A program made the translations under genes and the position numbers. The notes beneath the pieces are model-generated. The model saw only the letters and a list, made by a program, of their open reading frames with translations, was not told where the DNA came from and did not search any database. From Gammaproteobacteria bacterium (GTDB lineage: Bacteria; Pseudomonadota; Gammaproteobacteria; Steroidobacterales; Woeseiaceae): a stretch of DNA of 32,488 nt. Each line of letters starts with the position of its first letter. Within the stretch, counting starts at the first letter, position 1. Below are positions 23,922 to 32,208 of this stretch, piece by piece. The DNA is taken from assembly GCA_009937605.1 (NCBI GenBank), contig JAACFG010000031.1, positions 1 through 32,488 of the forward strand, given 5' to 3'.

Positions 23922-25094
23922 TTAGAATGCGTATTTTGCGGAGAGCATGAAGCGCGTAAAGTCGCCGTCCGTGCCGTTCACGATCTCGCGCTCGCCCCAG
24001 ATGATTTCAGCGCCGACATCTAGCTTCGGCAACACGTTATGAATAACGTTGAAGTGGAAACTCGACGCGTTGTCGTTCAGTGAAGCCGCCGTCAGATCAT
24101 CTTCGTAGTCGATGGAGTTAGTACCGTACATGATGTTTGAACGCCACTTGTCGTTCCACAAATGCCGGTACGCGACGAAATAAGAAACGCTCTCGGCCGT
24201 ATCAATTTCACCCGTGAATGGATTCCTGACACCGTCCGGGGTGAAGCCAAGGCCGACGTAACGACCGATGCCGTCACCGTAGTTGACCATCGCGCGCAGA
24301 TCGCCGCCGCTGCCAAACACAAACTTGGCCGAAGCGCTGATGCCATATGCCGTCGCATCAGCCTGCGATCCGGAAGTGTCGTCCTGAATCTTCAGACTGC
24401 GTACAAGGCCGGCCAGCTTGACGTAGCTGCCGCCGTCCATCTTGAACGTGTAGCGCGCAATCAAGTCAGGCACCGTTGAGAGGTCTCGGTCACCGCCGGA
24501 TACAAAGGTTTGCGGGTTCTCGAGAGCCAGTTCAAGGTTGCCCGTCGTATAGCGGATCATCGACTGGCGTATGAAGGTCGTGGACTCGGCCGGGCCGACG
24601 AAATCGAGCGCCTCGGGCAATGCTGCCACATCCTGGAACGTCGACCAGGTCTGTCCGAAGGTCCAATTATCGAACTTCAGGAAGGCATGACGGATGCGCG
24701 GACTGTACGAATTGGACACAACTTCGTTGCCGTCGAGGTGAGTGAAGAAGTCCATCTCAATAAAGCCGGTAACTTTTCTGCCGCCGGCGGTCGTGTGGTC
24801 AACCTTGAAGTTCAGCCGGGATTCCCTGGCCTGAAAGTCGGTCGTAATATCGTCGCTAACAGTGCCGTCACCAATCGGGACACCGGGCGCCCAGTAGAAC
24901 TGGCGCATGAGGCCGCCGCCGCTCGGCGTAGCATCACTGTAGTCTGACAACATCGCGTCAAACTTCACATACCCGCCGAACTTGTACGTCGTACTCGATG
25001 CTGGCGCGGAATCCTGAGCCAGTGCCGGCACGCCTGCGCCAAGCAGAGCAAGAGCGATACCGGCTGAAATTGAATGTAGTTTTAACCTCGTCAT
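23922..25094 (-). CDS. DcaP-like outer-membrane porin
   Basis: A 390-aa beta-barrel protein with a Sec signal peptide (cleavage at ALA-QDS, about residue 26). Many alternating amphipathic strands follow, and the C-terminal strand ends in Phe (FMLSAKYAF), the usual BAM recognition signal. Segments such as YKFGGYVKFDAM, DFQARESRLNFKV, FIEMDF, RHAFLKFDNWTFGQTWSTFQD and FIRQSMIRYTTGNLELALENP are those of the DcaP family. This family comprises trimeric porins, some reported to pass dicarboxylic acids and other organic anions. The ATG at 25094 has a GGGGGA site. It is monocistronic, with its own terminator, and is divergent from a CrbR-like regulator. The shared upstream region carries a sequence block also found before the symporter, so it may belong to the same regulon. 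Confidence 0.85.
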   Translation of the reverse strand: MTRLKLHSISAGIALALLGAGVPALAQDSAPASSTTYKFGGYVKFDAMLSDYSDATPSGGGLMRQFYWAPGVPIGDGTVSDDITTDFQARESRLNFKVDHTTAGGRKVTGFIEMDFFTHLDGNEVVSNSYSPRIRHAFLKFDNWTFGQTWSTFQDVAALPEALDFVGPAESTTFIRQSMIRYTTGNLELALENPQTFVSGGDRDLSTVPDLIARYTFKMDGGSYVKLAGLVRSLKIQDDTSGSQADATAYGISASAKFVFGSGGDLRAMVNYGDGIGRYVGLGFTPDGVRNPFTGEIDTAESVSYFVAYRHLWNDKWRSNIMYGTNSIDYEDDLTAASLNDNASSFHFNVIHNVLPKLDVGAEIIWGEREIVNGTDGDFTRFMLSAKYAF

Positions 25095-25173
25095 GGATAT
25101 TCCCCCATTGCGGAATGCTTAATAGGCAAAGCGCATACTCTGTGACAGTGGGCGACCTGACCATTAGCCAATA

Positions 25174-25206
25174 GTCGAATCCCGCGTTTGGCTAGACGAA
25201 GGTCTA
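25174..25206. promoter_or_regulatory. Candidate regulator site in the porin / response regulator divergent region
   Basis: Contains GTCGAATCCCGCG (25174-25186), CGTTTGGCTAGA (25185-25196) and the inverted repeat TAGAC-GAAG-GTCTA (25193-25206). The first two blocks recur in the same order and orientation upstream of the DUF4212/symporter genes (29530-29562). I infer a binding site for a shared regulator, possibly the adjacent CrbR-like protein. Confidence 0.42.
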
Positions 25207-25261
25207 ATGCCGCGGTTTTGATTGCTGAGGAAGATAGCGAGGGTCGATTGCGGTAACCTTA

Positions 25262-25969
25262 ATGATCACTTCCAGCGCCCGAGGAGCCATCCTGGCTATC
25301 AAGAACACATTCATCGTCGCGGACGATCACCCCCTGTTCCGGGAAGCATTGATCCACGCGATCGGCAATTGCGTTGATGACGCGAACATCATCGAGGCAG
25401 ACAGTCTCGATACATTGCAAAGCGTTGTCGAAGCCAATCCGGAGGCCGACCTGCTTCTGCTTGACCTGAATATGCCAGGCGTCAGCGGCTTTTCGGCACT
25501 AGCCTATATCCGCAGCAAGCACCAGGCGTTGCCGACCGTTATTGTTTCGGCTATGGACGACCCCGCGGTCATACGGCGATCCATCCAACACGGCGCAAGC
25601 GGCTTCATTCCAAAATCATCGGCTATCGGCACGCTGGAGGCCGGGATTCGAGCGGTACTCGATGGTGAAGTCTGGATACCCGATGGCATTGACCTCCAGG
25701 ACGACCGCCTGGACAGCGAAGAAGCCATGATCGCGGCAGCCCTGAGCTCGCTCACACCGCACCAGTTTCGCGTACTGATGATGCTGGGTGAGGGATTGCT
25801 CAACAAGCAGATTGCCTATCAACTCGGCGTGTCCGAGGCCACTATCAAGGCGCATGTCACGGCAGTACTACGAAAAATGGGGGTCAATAACCGAACGGCC
25901 GCTGTTCTCGCTGTACAGAAGCTTGGTATCAGCGCACCAGTATTTGTGGATGACGAATCATCCGAGTGA
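25262..25969 (+). CDS. LuxR/NarL-type response regulator, CrbR/ErdR-like
   Basis: A 235-aa two-component regulator. The receiver domain (about 14-130) has the acidic pair Asp21-Asp22, phospho-acceptor Asp68 in LLLLDLNMPG and Lys118 in IPKSS. A GerE-type HTH follows (about 160-225: LTPHQFRVLMMLGEGLLNKQIAY and SEATIKAHVTAVLRKMGV). Pairing with the neighbouring symporter-histidine kinase identifies it by context as the CrbR/ErdR-type regulator of acetate utilisation (acs, actP-like genes). The ATG at 25262 gives a 13-residue lead before the domain, with a weak ribosome-binding site. The gene is divergent from the porin and convergent with its presumed kinase, overlapping it by 12 bp. Confidence 0.82.
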   Translation: MITSSARGAILAIKNTFIVADDHPLFREALIHAIGNCVDDANIIEADSLDTLQSVVEANPEADLLLLDLNMPGVSGFSALAYIRSKHQALPTVIVSAMDDPAVIRRSIQHGASGFIPKSSAIGTLEAGIRAVLDGEVWIPDGIDLQDDRLDSEEAMIAAALSSLTPHQFRVLMMLGEGLLNKQIAYQLGVSEATIKAHVTAVLRKMGVNNRTAAVLAVQKLGISAPVFVDDESSE

Positions 25970-28900
25970 ACGGCGACTGAGTATTCGATTGATCATCGCC
26001 CGCAACGCCGCTGGTTTGATCGGCTTGTGCAACAGCCCGTGACCGGCATCGTGGACTATGTTTGCTACCTCCTGCGTGTAATCAGCCGTCAGAATAACCG
26101 CAGGCAATTGATCCCCTGCACTCCTGCGTAACGCCTCAATAACTTCGATCCCAGTGACATTGTTGCCCAGGTGATAATCGACGAGCAAGAGCACCGGAAG
26201 CCGGTCCTCGTCTTCCCGAAATCGTTGTAGCTCATCAAGCGCCTGTTGCTGAGTTTCTGCGATGACAGGGGACGCGCCCCATTTACTCAACAGTCCTTGC
26301 ATACCGTCAAGAATTTCTCGTTCGTTATCGATGCAGACAATGACCTGCCCGTCTATCGAAGACGCCGCGCGCGGCTCCGGCAATGATGGCGCGAGCGTTG
26401 GCAGGTCATCAGAATCGCCTCGCGGCACGACGATCTCAAAACAACTGCCCCTGCCCAGCTCCGAGCGCAACGAAACCTCGTGACCCAGCAACCTCGCGAT
26501 ACGGACGACGATTGCCAGCCCCAGGCCGAGCCCGCGCCGGGTCCTTTTTGCGCCGTCAGACAGTCGATGAAATTCCTCAAACACGGCTTTTTGGTCGCGG
26601 CTCGCAATCCCGACGCCCGTGTCGATGACCTGGATGGCAATATCTTCGCCGCGCCGCCGACACCCAACCAGTACGCCGCCCGACCGTGTGTAGCGCCGCG
26701 CATTGCTCACGAAATTCTGCAGGATGCGTCTGAGCAATGCCGGGTCGGAATAAATGCACAAGTCGGTAGTTGCAAAGCGAAGCTTAAGACCCTGTTCATC
26801 GAACGTCTGCGCAAATTGGCCGCGAAGTGCCGCAAACATGTCGCTGGCTCGAAACACCCCTCTTTTTGGCTCAGGCGCCGCTGTGTCGAGACGAGAAATA
26901 TCGAGCAGTGCGCTCAACAGGTCCTCAACACTCAGCAGGCCGCTTTCTACCCTGGCGACGAGGGTATTTTGTTCCTCCGTCATTTCGCCGCGGTGCTCGT
27001 TCAGCAGCGCTGCAAACAACTTGGCCGCGTTTAGTGGTTGCAGCAGGTCATGTGCGGCTGCCCCGAGAAACCGGGTTTTCGAGACATTGGCGTCCTCGGC
27101 TTCTGCTTTGGCTTCCCTCAATGCCAGCATGGTGTCCTCGAGTTCGGCAGTTCGGTCTGCAACGCGTTCCTCAAGCAGTTGTTTGGCCTCAACCAGTGCA
27201 TTCTCGACAGACTTGAACTCCGTGATGTCCGTGTACGTCGTAACAAAACCGCCGTCCGGCATTGGCTGACCACGAATCTCGATCACCTTGCCGTCGAGAA
27301 ACGTGCTTTGGTAGCTGTATGCCGAACCTTCCCGGAGGTAATTTAGCCGCTTGCGGACTTGCTGCTCGATATCGCCATCGCCGAAGCGGCCTTTCTCCGC
27401 GTTGTAACGTATCAGGTCGGCCACCGACTCGCCGACATGCACCATGCCCTCCGGGTAATCCATGAGTTCGACGTAGCGGCTGTTCCAGCCGATAAGGCGC
27501 TGCGACGCATCCACTGCGCTCACGCCCTGCGTAATGTTCTCGAGTGTGGCTTCGGTTAACTGACGATTGAAGCGTACAGCCTCCGACGTCTCATCAAGCA
27601 ACAGAACCACGTCACCGATTTCCATACCCGTCTTGCGCAACGCCGTGGTGATAACGACACGGGCCGATGCGGCGCCTATCGCGCCTGCCAAAAGGCGCTC
27701 GGTGAACTGCAGTAATCGCCTGTCCGCAGGAAGAGACGGTGAAATTACGATTCCCTCTGTTTCGGCGAAGTCGACAAATGACCGTTCGGCGTGGGCGTCG
27801 CCAAGAAACCGGTCGGCCAGCGCGCGCAGATCCGCGTTGGTCAGGTCTGACGCCGTAGTTGGGGCAGAAGTCTCACGCCCTCGCGCGATCGGGCTGGCGA
27901 ACGCACGCGCCTGTATCTTCTCTATCATCGACTGGCGGCTCAGCAATGACACAACCACGAGGACCAGGATGTTCCCACCCAGCGACCATGCCACCCCGTG
28001 GGTCAGTGGATTCGAGCCGAAGTCAAACAGCAGCGCCTCGGGACGCAGCCAGGCAATATTGAACAGGCCATCGCCGATGAAATCTGCGCTGAACACACCG
28101 GATCGCGCCAGGGTCGGAAGAAATAGCGTAAACGCCCACAAGACGAACCCGGTTGTGAGCCCCAGGAATGCGCCGAGGCGGGTGGACCGTGGCCAGTAGA
28201 TACCCAAAACAATCAGCGGCATAAACTGCGCCGCCGCCGCAAATGACAGCAAACCGATACTCGCCAATGCCGCCGATTCATCCATAGCGAGGTAGTAGAA
28301 GTAAGCAAGAACCGTGATACCGACAATCGCGCCGCGACGAATGTGAATCAGCAGCCGCGAATAGTCCGAGCGATCGGACAGGCCGAGGGTCTTGATCCTC
28401 AGCAGCGTCGGCATGACGATCTCATTGCAGATCATCGTAGAGAGCGCGACGCAGGCGACAATCACCATGCCGGTTGCGGCCGAGAAGCCACCCAGGAAAG
28501 CGAGGATCGTTAACCAGTCACGGCCATGTTCCATTGGCAACGCGAGGACGAACATATCGCCACTGAACTCCCCGAGCGGCAACATTTTCAATCCCGCCAG
28601 CGTGACGGGAATAATGAATACAGTGAAGATCAGCAAGTAGAGCGGAAACACCCAGCGTGTCGCTCGAATATTGACATCCCTGTGTGCTTCGACAACGGCC
28701 ACGTGAAACTGCCGCGGTAAGCAGAAGATTGCGGCACTTGCCAGGATCAATTGTGTAATGAATGTGTCCGGAACATGGTCCAGCCTGAAAACGGAATCCG
28801 CCCTGGCAGCGGTAACGGTCACCTCGGCCTGGCTGCCTCCGAGCAGGACCAGCGCGAAAAGTCCAACTGCTATGAACGCCAGCAATTTCACGATCGATTC

Positions 28901-29482
28901 AAAGGCGATAGCGAGCATCATGCCTTCATGATGCTCTGTTACATCGATCTTGCGCGTGCCAAACAGGATCGCAAACACCGCAAGCGCGACGGCAACAACA
29001 AACGCAGTATCGTATTCCGCGCCGCCAGAAACAGAGTAGTTGGAGACAATACTGAAGCCGTTAACGACGGCCTTTAGCTGCAAAGCGATGTATGGCACGG
29101 AGCCAACGGTGGCGATGATCGTCACAAGCACGGCCAGGCTCTGGACCTTTCCGTAGCGGGCCGCGATGAAATCGGCGATCGATGTCAGGTTCTGGCGTTT
29201 ACTGATCGTTACGATGCGGTCTATCAGCGGCCAGCCGAAAAAGATGACCAGCATGGGTCCGAGATAGATAGGCAGATAGCCCCAGCCGTTTTGTGCGGCA
29301 CTCCCGACAGCTCCGTAAAACGTCCAGGAGGTGCAATAGACGGCGAGTGTCAGGCTGTAGACAAGCGCCCGAATATGAGGCGCGAAGCGACTCTGCTGAA
29401 CATTGTCTCCCCAGTACGCGATAGCGAACAGCACCGTCACGTAGCCCAGCGACAGGACCAGCAGTACCCACCAATTGATCAA
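25958..29482 (-). CDS. crbS: Hybrid histidine kinase with N-terminal Na+:solute symporter domain, CrbS/MxtR-like
   Basis: A 1174-aa membrane protein. Residues 1 to about 515 form an SLC5-type symporter domain with about 12-13 TM segments (QNLTSIADFIAARYG near 97; RQFHVAVVEAH near 257). A linker runs to about 640, followed by a PAS domain (about 645-755), a coiled segment and a HisKA domain with phospho-His811 in AAHDLLQPLNAAKLF. The HATPase domain has an N-box (NFVSNARR), DTGVG at 954 and GLGLGLA. A C-terminal receiver has phospho-acceptor Asp1102 (LLVDYHLG) and Lys1153. The architecture is that of CrbS/MxtR, which senses or responds to short-chain fatty acid supply and controls acetyl-CoA synthetase via CrbR. 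The start is TTG at 29482, preceded by AGAGGGGG. It is divergent from the symporter genes. Confidence 0.9.
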   Translation of the reverse strand: MINWWVLLVLSLGYVTVLFAIAYWGDNVQQSRFAPHIRALVYSLTLAVYCTSWTFYGAVGSAAQNGWGYLPIYLGPMLVIFFGWPLIDRIVTISKRQNLTSIADFIAARYGKVQSLAVLVTIIATVGSVPYIALQLKAVVNGFSIVSNYSVSGGAEYDTAFVVAVALAVFAILFGTRKIDVTEHHEGMMLAIAFESIVKLLAFIAVGLFALVLLGGSQAEVTVTAARADSVFRLDHVPDTFITQLILASAAIFCLPRQFHVAVVEAHRDVNIRATRWVFPLYLLIFTVFIIPVTLAGLKMLPLGEFSGDMFVLALPMEHGRDWLTILAFLGGFSAATGMVIVACVALSTMICNEIVMPTLLRIKTLGLSDRSDYSRLLIHIRRGAIVGITVLAYFYYLAMDESAALASIGLLSFAAAAQFMPLIVLGIYWPRSTRLGAFLGLTTGFVLWAFTLFLPTLARSGVFSADFIGDGLFNIAWLRPEALLFDFGSNPLTHGVAWSLGGNILVLVVVSLLSRQSMIEKIQARAFASPIARGRETSAPTTASDLTNADLRALADRFLGDAHAERSFVDFAETEGIVISPSLPADRRLLQFTERLLAGAIGAASARVVITTALRKTGMEIGDVVLLLDETSEAVRFNRQLTEATLENITQGVSAVDASQRLIGWNSRYVELMDYPEGMVHVGESVADLIRYNAEKGRFGDGDIEQQVRKRLNYLREGSAYSYQSTFLDGKVIEIRGQPMPDGGFVTTYTDITEFKSVENALVEAKQLLEERVADRTAELEDTMLALREAKAEAEDANVSKTRFLGAAAHDLLQPLNAAKLFAALLNEHRGEMTEEQNTLVARVESGLLSVEDLLSALLDISRLDTAAPEPKRGVFRASDMFAALRGQFAQTFDEQGLKLRFATTDLCIYSDPALLRRILQNFVSNARRYTRSGGVLVGCRRRGEDIAIQVIDTGVGIASRDQKAVFEEFHRLSDGAKRTRRGLGLGLAIVVRIARLLGHEVSLRSELGRGSCFEIVVPRGDSDDLPTLAPSLPEPRAASSIDGQVIVCIDNEREILDGMQGLLSKWGASPVIAETQQQALDELQRFREDEDRLPVLLLVDYHLGNNVTGIEVIEALRRSAGDQLPAVILTADYTQEVANIVHDAGHGLLHKPIKPAALRAMINRILSRRSLG

Positions 29483-29529
29483 GCGAGCGCCCCCTCTGAT
29501 TATTCTTGTCGGGGCAGTCTACTACTATC

Positions 29530-29562
29530 GTCGAATGCCCGCGACATAAGGCGTTTGCTAGA
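29530..29562 (+). promoter_or_regulatory. Candidate regulator site upstream of the DUF4212/symporter genes
   Basis: Carries GTCGAATGCCCGCG (29530-29543) and GCGTTTGCTAGA (29551-29562), matching blocks upstream of the porin/response regulator but with 8 extra bases between them. A -10-like CATAAT (29580-29585) lies further downstream at a suitable distance for an activator-dependent promoter. The region is shared with the divergent kinase gene. Confidence 0.42.
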
Positions 29563-29609
29563 TTCACCGGCGCAGAACTCATAATAGCACCAGAAGAAAG
29601 GGGAAACGC

Positions 29610-29867
29610 ATGTCTCAGAACAACAGCTATTGGAGCGCAAATCTAAAGCTCGTAGGGCTATGCCTCGCGATCTGGTTTGTCGTTTCTTACCTGTTTGGAA
29701 TCATTCTCGTCGAGCCGCTGAACAGCATCAAGCTGGGTGGGTACAAGCTCGGATTCTGGTTCGCACAACAGGGCTCCATCTACGTGTTTATCGCGTTGAT
29801 CTTCTTTTACGCCAAGCGCATGGGCAAGCTCGACAAAGAGCACGATGTCCATGAAGACGACGAATAG
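29610..29867 (+). CDS. DUF4212 family small subunit of a Na+:solute symporter
   Basis: An 85-aa inner-membrane protein with two TM helices (about 12-32 and 48-66) separated by a short loop, KLGGYKLGFWFAQQGS, typical of DUF4212. The C-terminus is charged and acidic. Proteins of this family are always found just before a VC_2705-type sodium:solute symporter, as here (9-bp gap), and are viewed as its small partner subunit. The ATG at 29610 has a strong AAAGGGG site. Confidence 0.92.
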   Translation: MSQNNSYWSANLKLVGLCLAIWFVVSYLFGIILVEPLNSIKLGGYKLGFWFAQQGSIYVFIALIFFYAKRMGKLDKEHDVHEDDE

Positions 29868-29876
29868 GGGAACGCC

Positions 29877-30506
29877 ATGACACTTCAAACAACAACTTAC
29901 CTGATCGTCGGCTTAACGTTTTCGATCTACATTGGTATCGCCATCTGGGCCCGAGCCGCGACGACAAAAGACTTCTACGTTGCTGGCGGAAGCGTACACC
30001 CGGTCGCAAACGGTATGGCCACCGCTGCCGACTGGATGTCCGCGGCATCGTTCATTTCGATGGCCGGACTGATTGCCTTCATGGGTCCTGGCGATGCTGC
30101 TCGCACCGTACCTGCGCAAATTCGGCAAGTTCACAGTGCCCGAGTTCATCGGCGAACGTTACTACTCCAAGGCTGCTCGTATCGTAGCCGTCATCTGTCT
30201 GATCGTTGCGTCGGTTACCTACGTAATTGGCCAGATGAAAGGCATTGGCGTCGCGTTTTCTCGCTTCCTCGAAGTACGCTACGAGATCGGGTTGATGATC
30301 GGCATGGGTATCGTTTTCATCTACGCTGTTTTGGGCGGCATGAAAGGCATTACCTACACGCAGATCGCGCAGTATTGCGTGCTGATTCTCGCCTACACGA
30401 TTCCGGCGATTTTCATCTCCCTGAGCCTGACAGGCGTCCCGATCCCGCAGCTCGGTCTCGGCTCGACCATGTCGGGTTCCGAAGTCTATCTGCTGGACAG
30501 GCTTGA
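29877..30506 (+). pseudogene. N-terminal fragment of frameshifted Na+:solute symporter
   Basis: From the ATG at 29877 the first 69 residues are authentic VC_2705-type symporter sequence: TM1 ([18 protein letters not shown]), the TKDFYVAGG segment, [19 protein letters not shown] and [11 protein letters not shown]. After about base 30084 the frame is lost, and the remaining 140 codons to the TGA at 30506 are nonsense translation over the true coding frame. The segment I expect next in the family (roughly YDGSVYLMGWTGGY) is missing, so about 14 codons plus 2 bases appear deleted. The RBS and the link to DUF4212 are intact. Confidence 0.78.
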
Positions 30507-31560
30507 CCAGGTATTGCGAGATCTTGGCTTCCTCGAATACACGACCAACGTCAGGCTAAGCACGATGAACATGTTCATGTATACGTTCTCGCTAATGATC
30601 GGTACGGCTGGCCTGCCACACGTCATCATTCGTTTCTTCACTGTACCGAAGGTCAAGGACGCTCGCAGTTCTGCTGGCTGGGCGCTCGTATTCATCGCGA
30701 TTCTCTACACGACGGCACCGTCCGTTGCCGCAATGGCTCGCCTGAACCTGATCGACACCTTCAACACTCCGGATGGTGGACACATGGTCTACGAAGAACG
30801 TCCGGACTGGGTTAAGAATTGGGAAGCAACTGGCTTGTTGGCCTTCGAAGACAAGAATGGCGACGGCGAAATTGCGTACTCAGCAGACCCCGCTACCAAT
30901 GAAGTAACCAAGATTGACCGCGACATCATGGTCCTGGCGAACCCGGAAATCGCAGGTTTGCCGAACTGGGTCATCGCACTCGTGGCAGCCGGCGGTCTGG
31001 CCGCAGCCCTGTCGACGGCGGCAGGCTTATTGCTGGCGATATCTTCGGCCATATCGCATGACTTGCTGAAGGGCGTCTTTAAACCCGATGTGACGGAGCA
31101 ACAAGAACTCCTTGCAAGTCGTATTGCCATGGCCGGCGCTATCATGCTGGCAGGTTATCTTGGCTTTAATCCACCCGACTTCGCAGCGGGGACGGTCGCC
31201 CTCGCCTTCGGACTCGCGGCCTCGTCGATCTTCCCGGCACTCATGTTGGGCATCTTCTACAAGCGCATGAACAAGGAAGGTGCTATTGCCGGCATGCTTG
31301 CGGGTCTGGGCGTCACTCTGCTGTATGTATTCCAGCACAAAGGCATCATGTTCATCGCCAGCACCTCGTTTATGGGTGACATGCCACAAAACTGGTTCCT
31401 CGGCATTGAGCCTAATGCCTTCGGCGCAGTTGGCGCATTGGTCAACTTTGGCGTCGCAATAGCGGTAGCCAAGATGACAGCACCGCCGCCGCAGGAAGTT
31501 ATGGAATTGGTCGAGCACATCCGCGTGCCCTCGGGCGCCGGAGCTGCAATAACCCATTGA
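30073..31560 (+). pseudogene. Main part of frameshifted Na+:solute (acetate-type) symporter, VC_2705 subfamily
   Basis: From 30085 ([16 protein letters not shown]) to the TGA at 31560 the frame encodes the rest of an SSS-family permease (about 490 aa, roughly 11 TM helices). It includes [41 protein letters not shown], an EF-hand-like DKNGDGEI loop common in this subfamily, and GLAAALSTAAGLLLAISSAISHDLL. The nominal TTG at 30073 is not a natural start: it lacks a ribosome-binding site and the first TM region is in the other frame. With the N-terminal fragment (29877 to about 30084) it forms one broken gene of about 560 codons. The substrate is probably acetate or a related short-chain acid, from context with CrbSR and a PrpE-like ligase. 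If the lesion is real, transport by this protein is lost. Confidence 0.82.
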
Positions 31561-31580
31561 TTCCCTAGAATCAAATTATT

Positions 31581-31609
31581 GGGGGGTCAATTCGACCCCC
31601 CTTTTTTTT
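31581..31609 (+). terminator. Strong intrinsic terminator after the symporter gene
   Basis: An 8-bp GC-rich stem (GGGGGGTC paired with GACCCCCC) has a 5-nt loop and is followed by eight T. It starts 20 bp after the symporter stop and closes the DUF4212-symporter unit. Confidence 0.93.
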
Positions 31610-31654
31610 GGGACCGATAAGGTACGACAGCGGCGTTGCTGTAGGATGTCACCT

Positions 31655-32128
31655 ATGTTCACGAACAAGCATGTAGTTGTGGCGATGCTGGTCGCACCGG
31701 TACTCGCGATCATGGCCTGGTTCGCCATGGATTATTTCATCGGCGAACGCCCGCATGCCGCCAAAGACGGTGCCACCTACACACTGATCGCGAAGTCGAA
31801 CTGCCGTTATGACAGCGGCCAGTGCGATCTCGAAAACTCCGATTTCACACTGAGTATTCGGCCAGTTTCGCTCACGACCAGCAGTGTGCAACTGGAGGTA
31901 ACGTCCGCGTTCCCACTGCAAAGCGCTGCGCTCGGGCTCGTCGATAATGGCGCTGAACTGCTGCCAGCACCGATGAAACCCACGGCCGAAGACGGCCTGC
32001 GCTGGACGGCGCAAATTGACCGGCCTACCCGCGCAAACGCGGAGATACGCATCGCTGTTACGGCACAGGGCGCGATGTGGTTTGCTGAAGTTCCTGTCGT
32101 CTTTATGAAGCTCGCCGACGAGCCTTAG
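31655..32128 (+). CDS. Membrane-anchored periplasmic protein of unknown function
   Basis: A 157-aa protein with one N-terminal TM helix (about 7-28) and a periplasmic domain of about 125 residues that looks beta-rich. Two cysteines, Cys50 and Cys57 (NCRYDSGQC), could form a disulfide. I recognise no family with confidence; the layout (short anchor, single beta domain) is FixH-like in general shape only. The ATG at 31655 is preferred to that at 31646 because GTAGGA is then correctly spaced. It follows the symporter terminator and precedes the PrpE-like gene by 80 bp, so it may belong to the short-chain acid locus. Confidence 0.62.
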   Translation: MFTNKHVVVAMLVAPVLAIMAWFAMDYFIGERPHAAKDGATYTLIAKSNCRYDSGQCDLENSDFTLSIRPVSLTTSSVQLEVTSAFPLQSAALGLVDNGAELLPAPMKPTAEDGLRWTAQIDRPTRANAEIRIAVTAQGAMWFAEVPVVFMKLADEP

Positions 32129-32208
32129 CCGCGTTCGTCTTTAGTCCAATGGATGACGGGGCTGGTCCTCACTAAACTGGCCGGAACTCGAATACTCACG
32201 GGACCGTC

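Noticed and set aside
30840-30900. EF-hand-like DKNGDGEI loop in the symporter as a foreign insertion
   Set aside because: As I recall the family, VC_2705-type symporters commonly carry such an acidic loop, so it is a normal subfamily trait.
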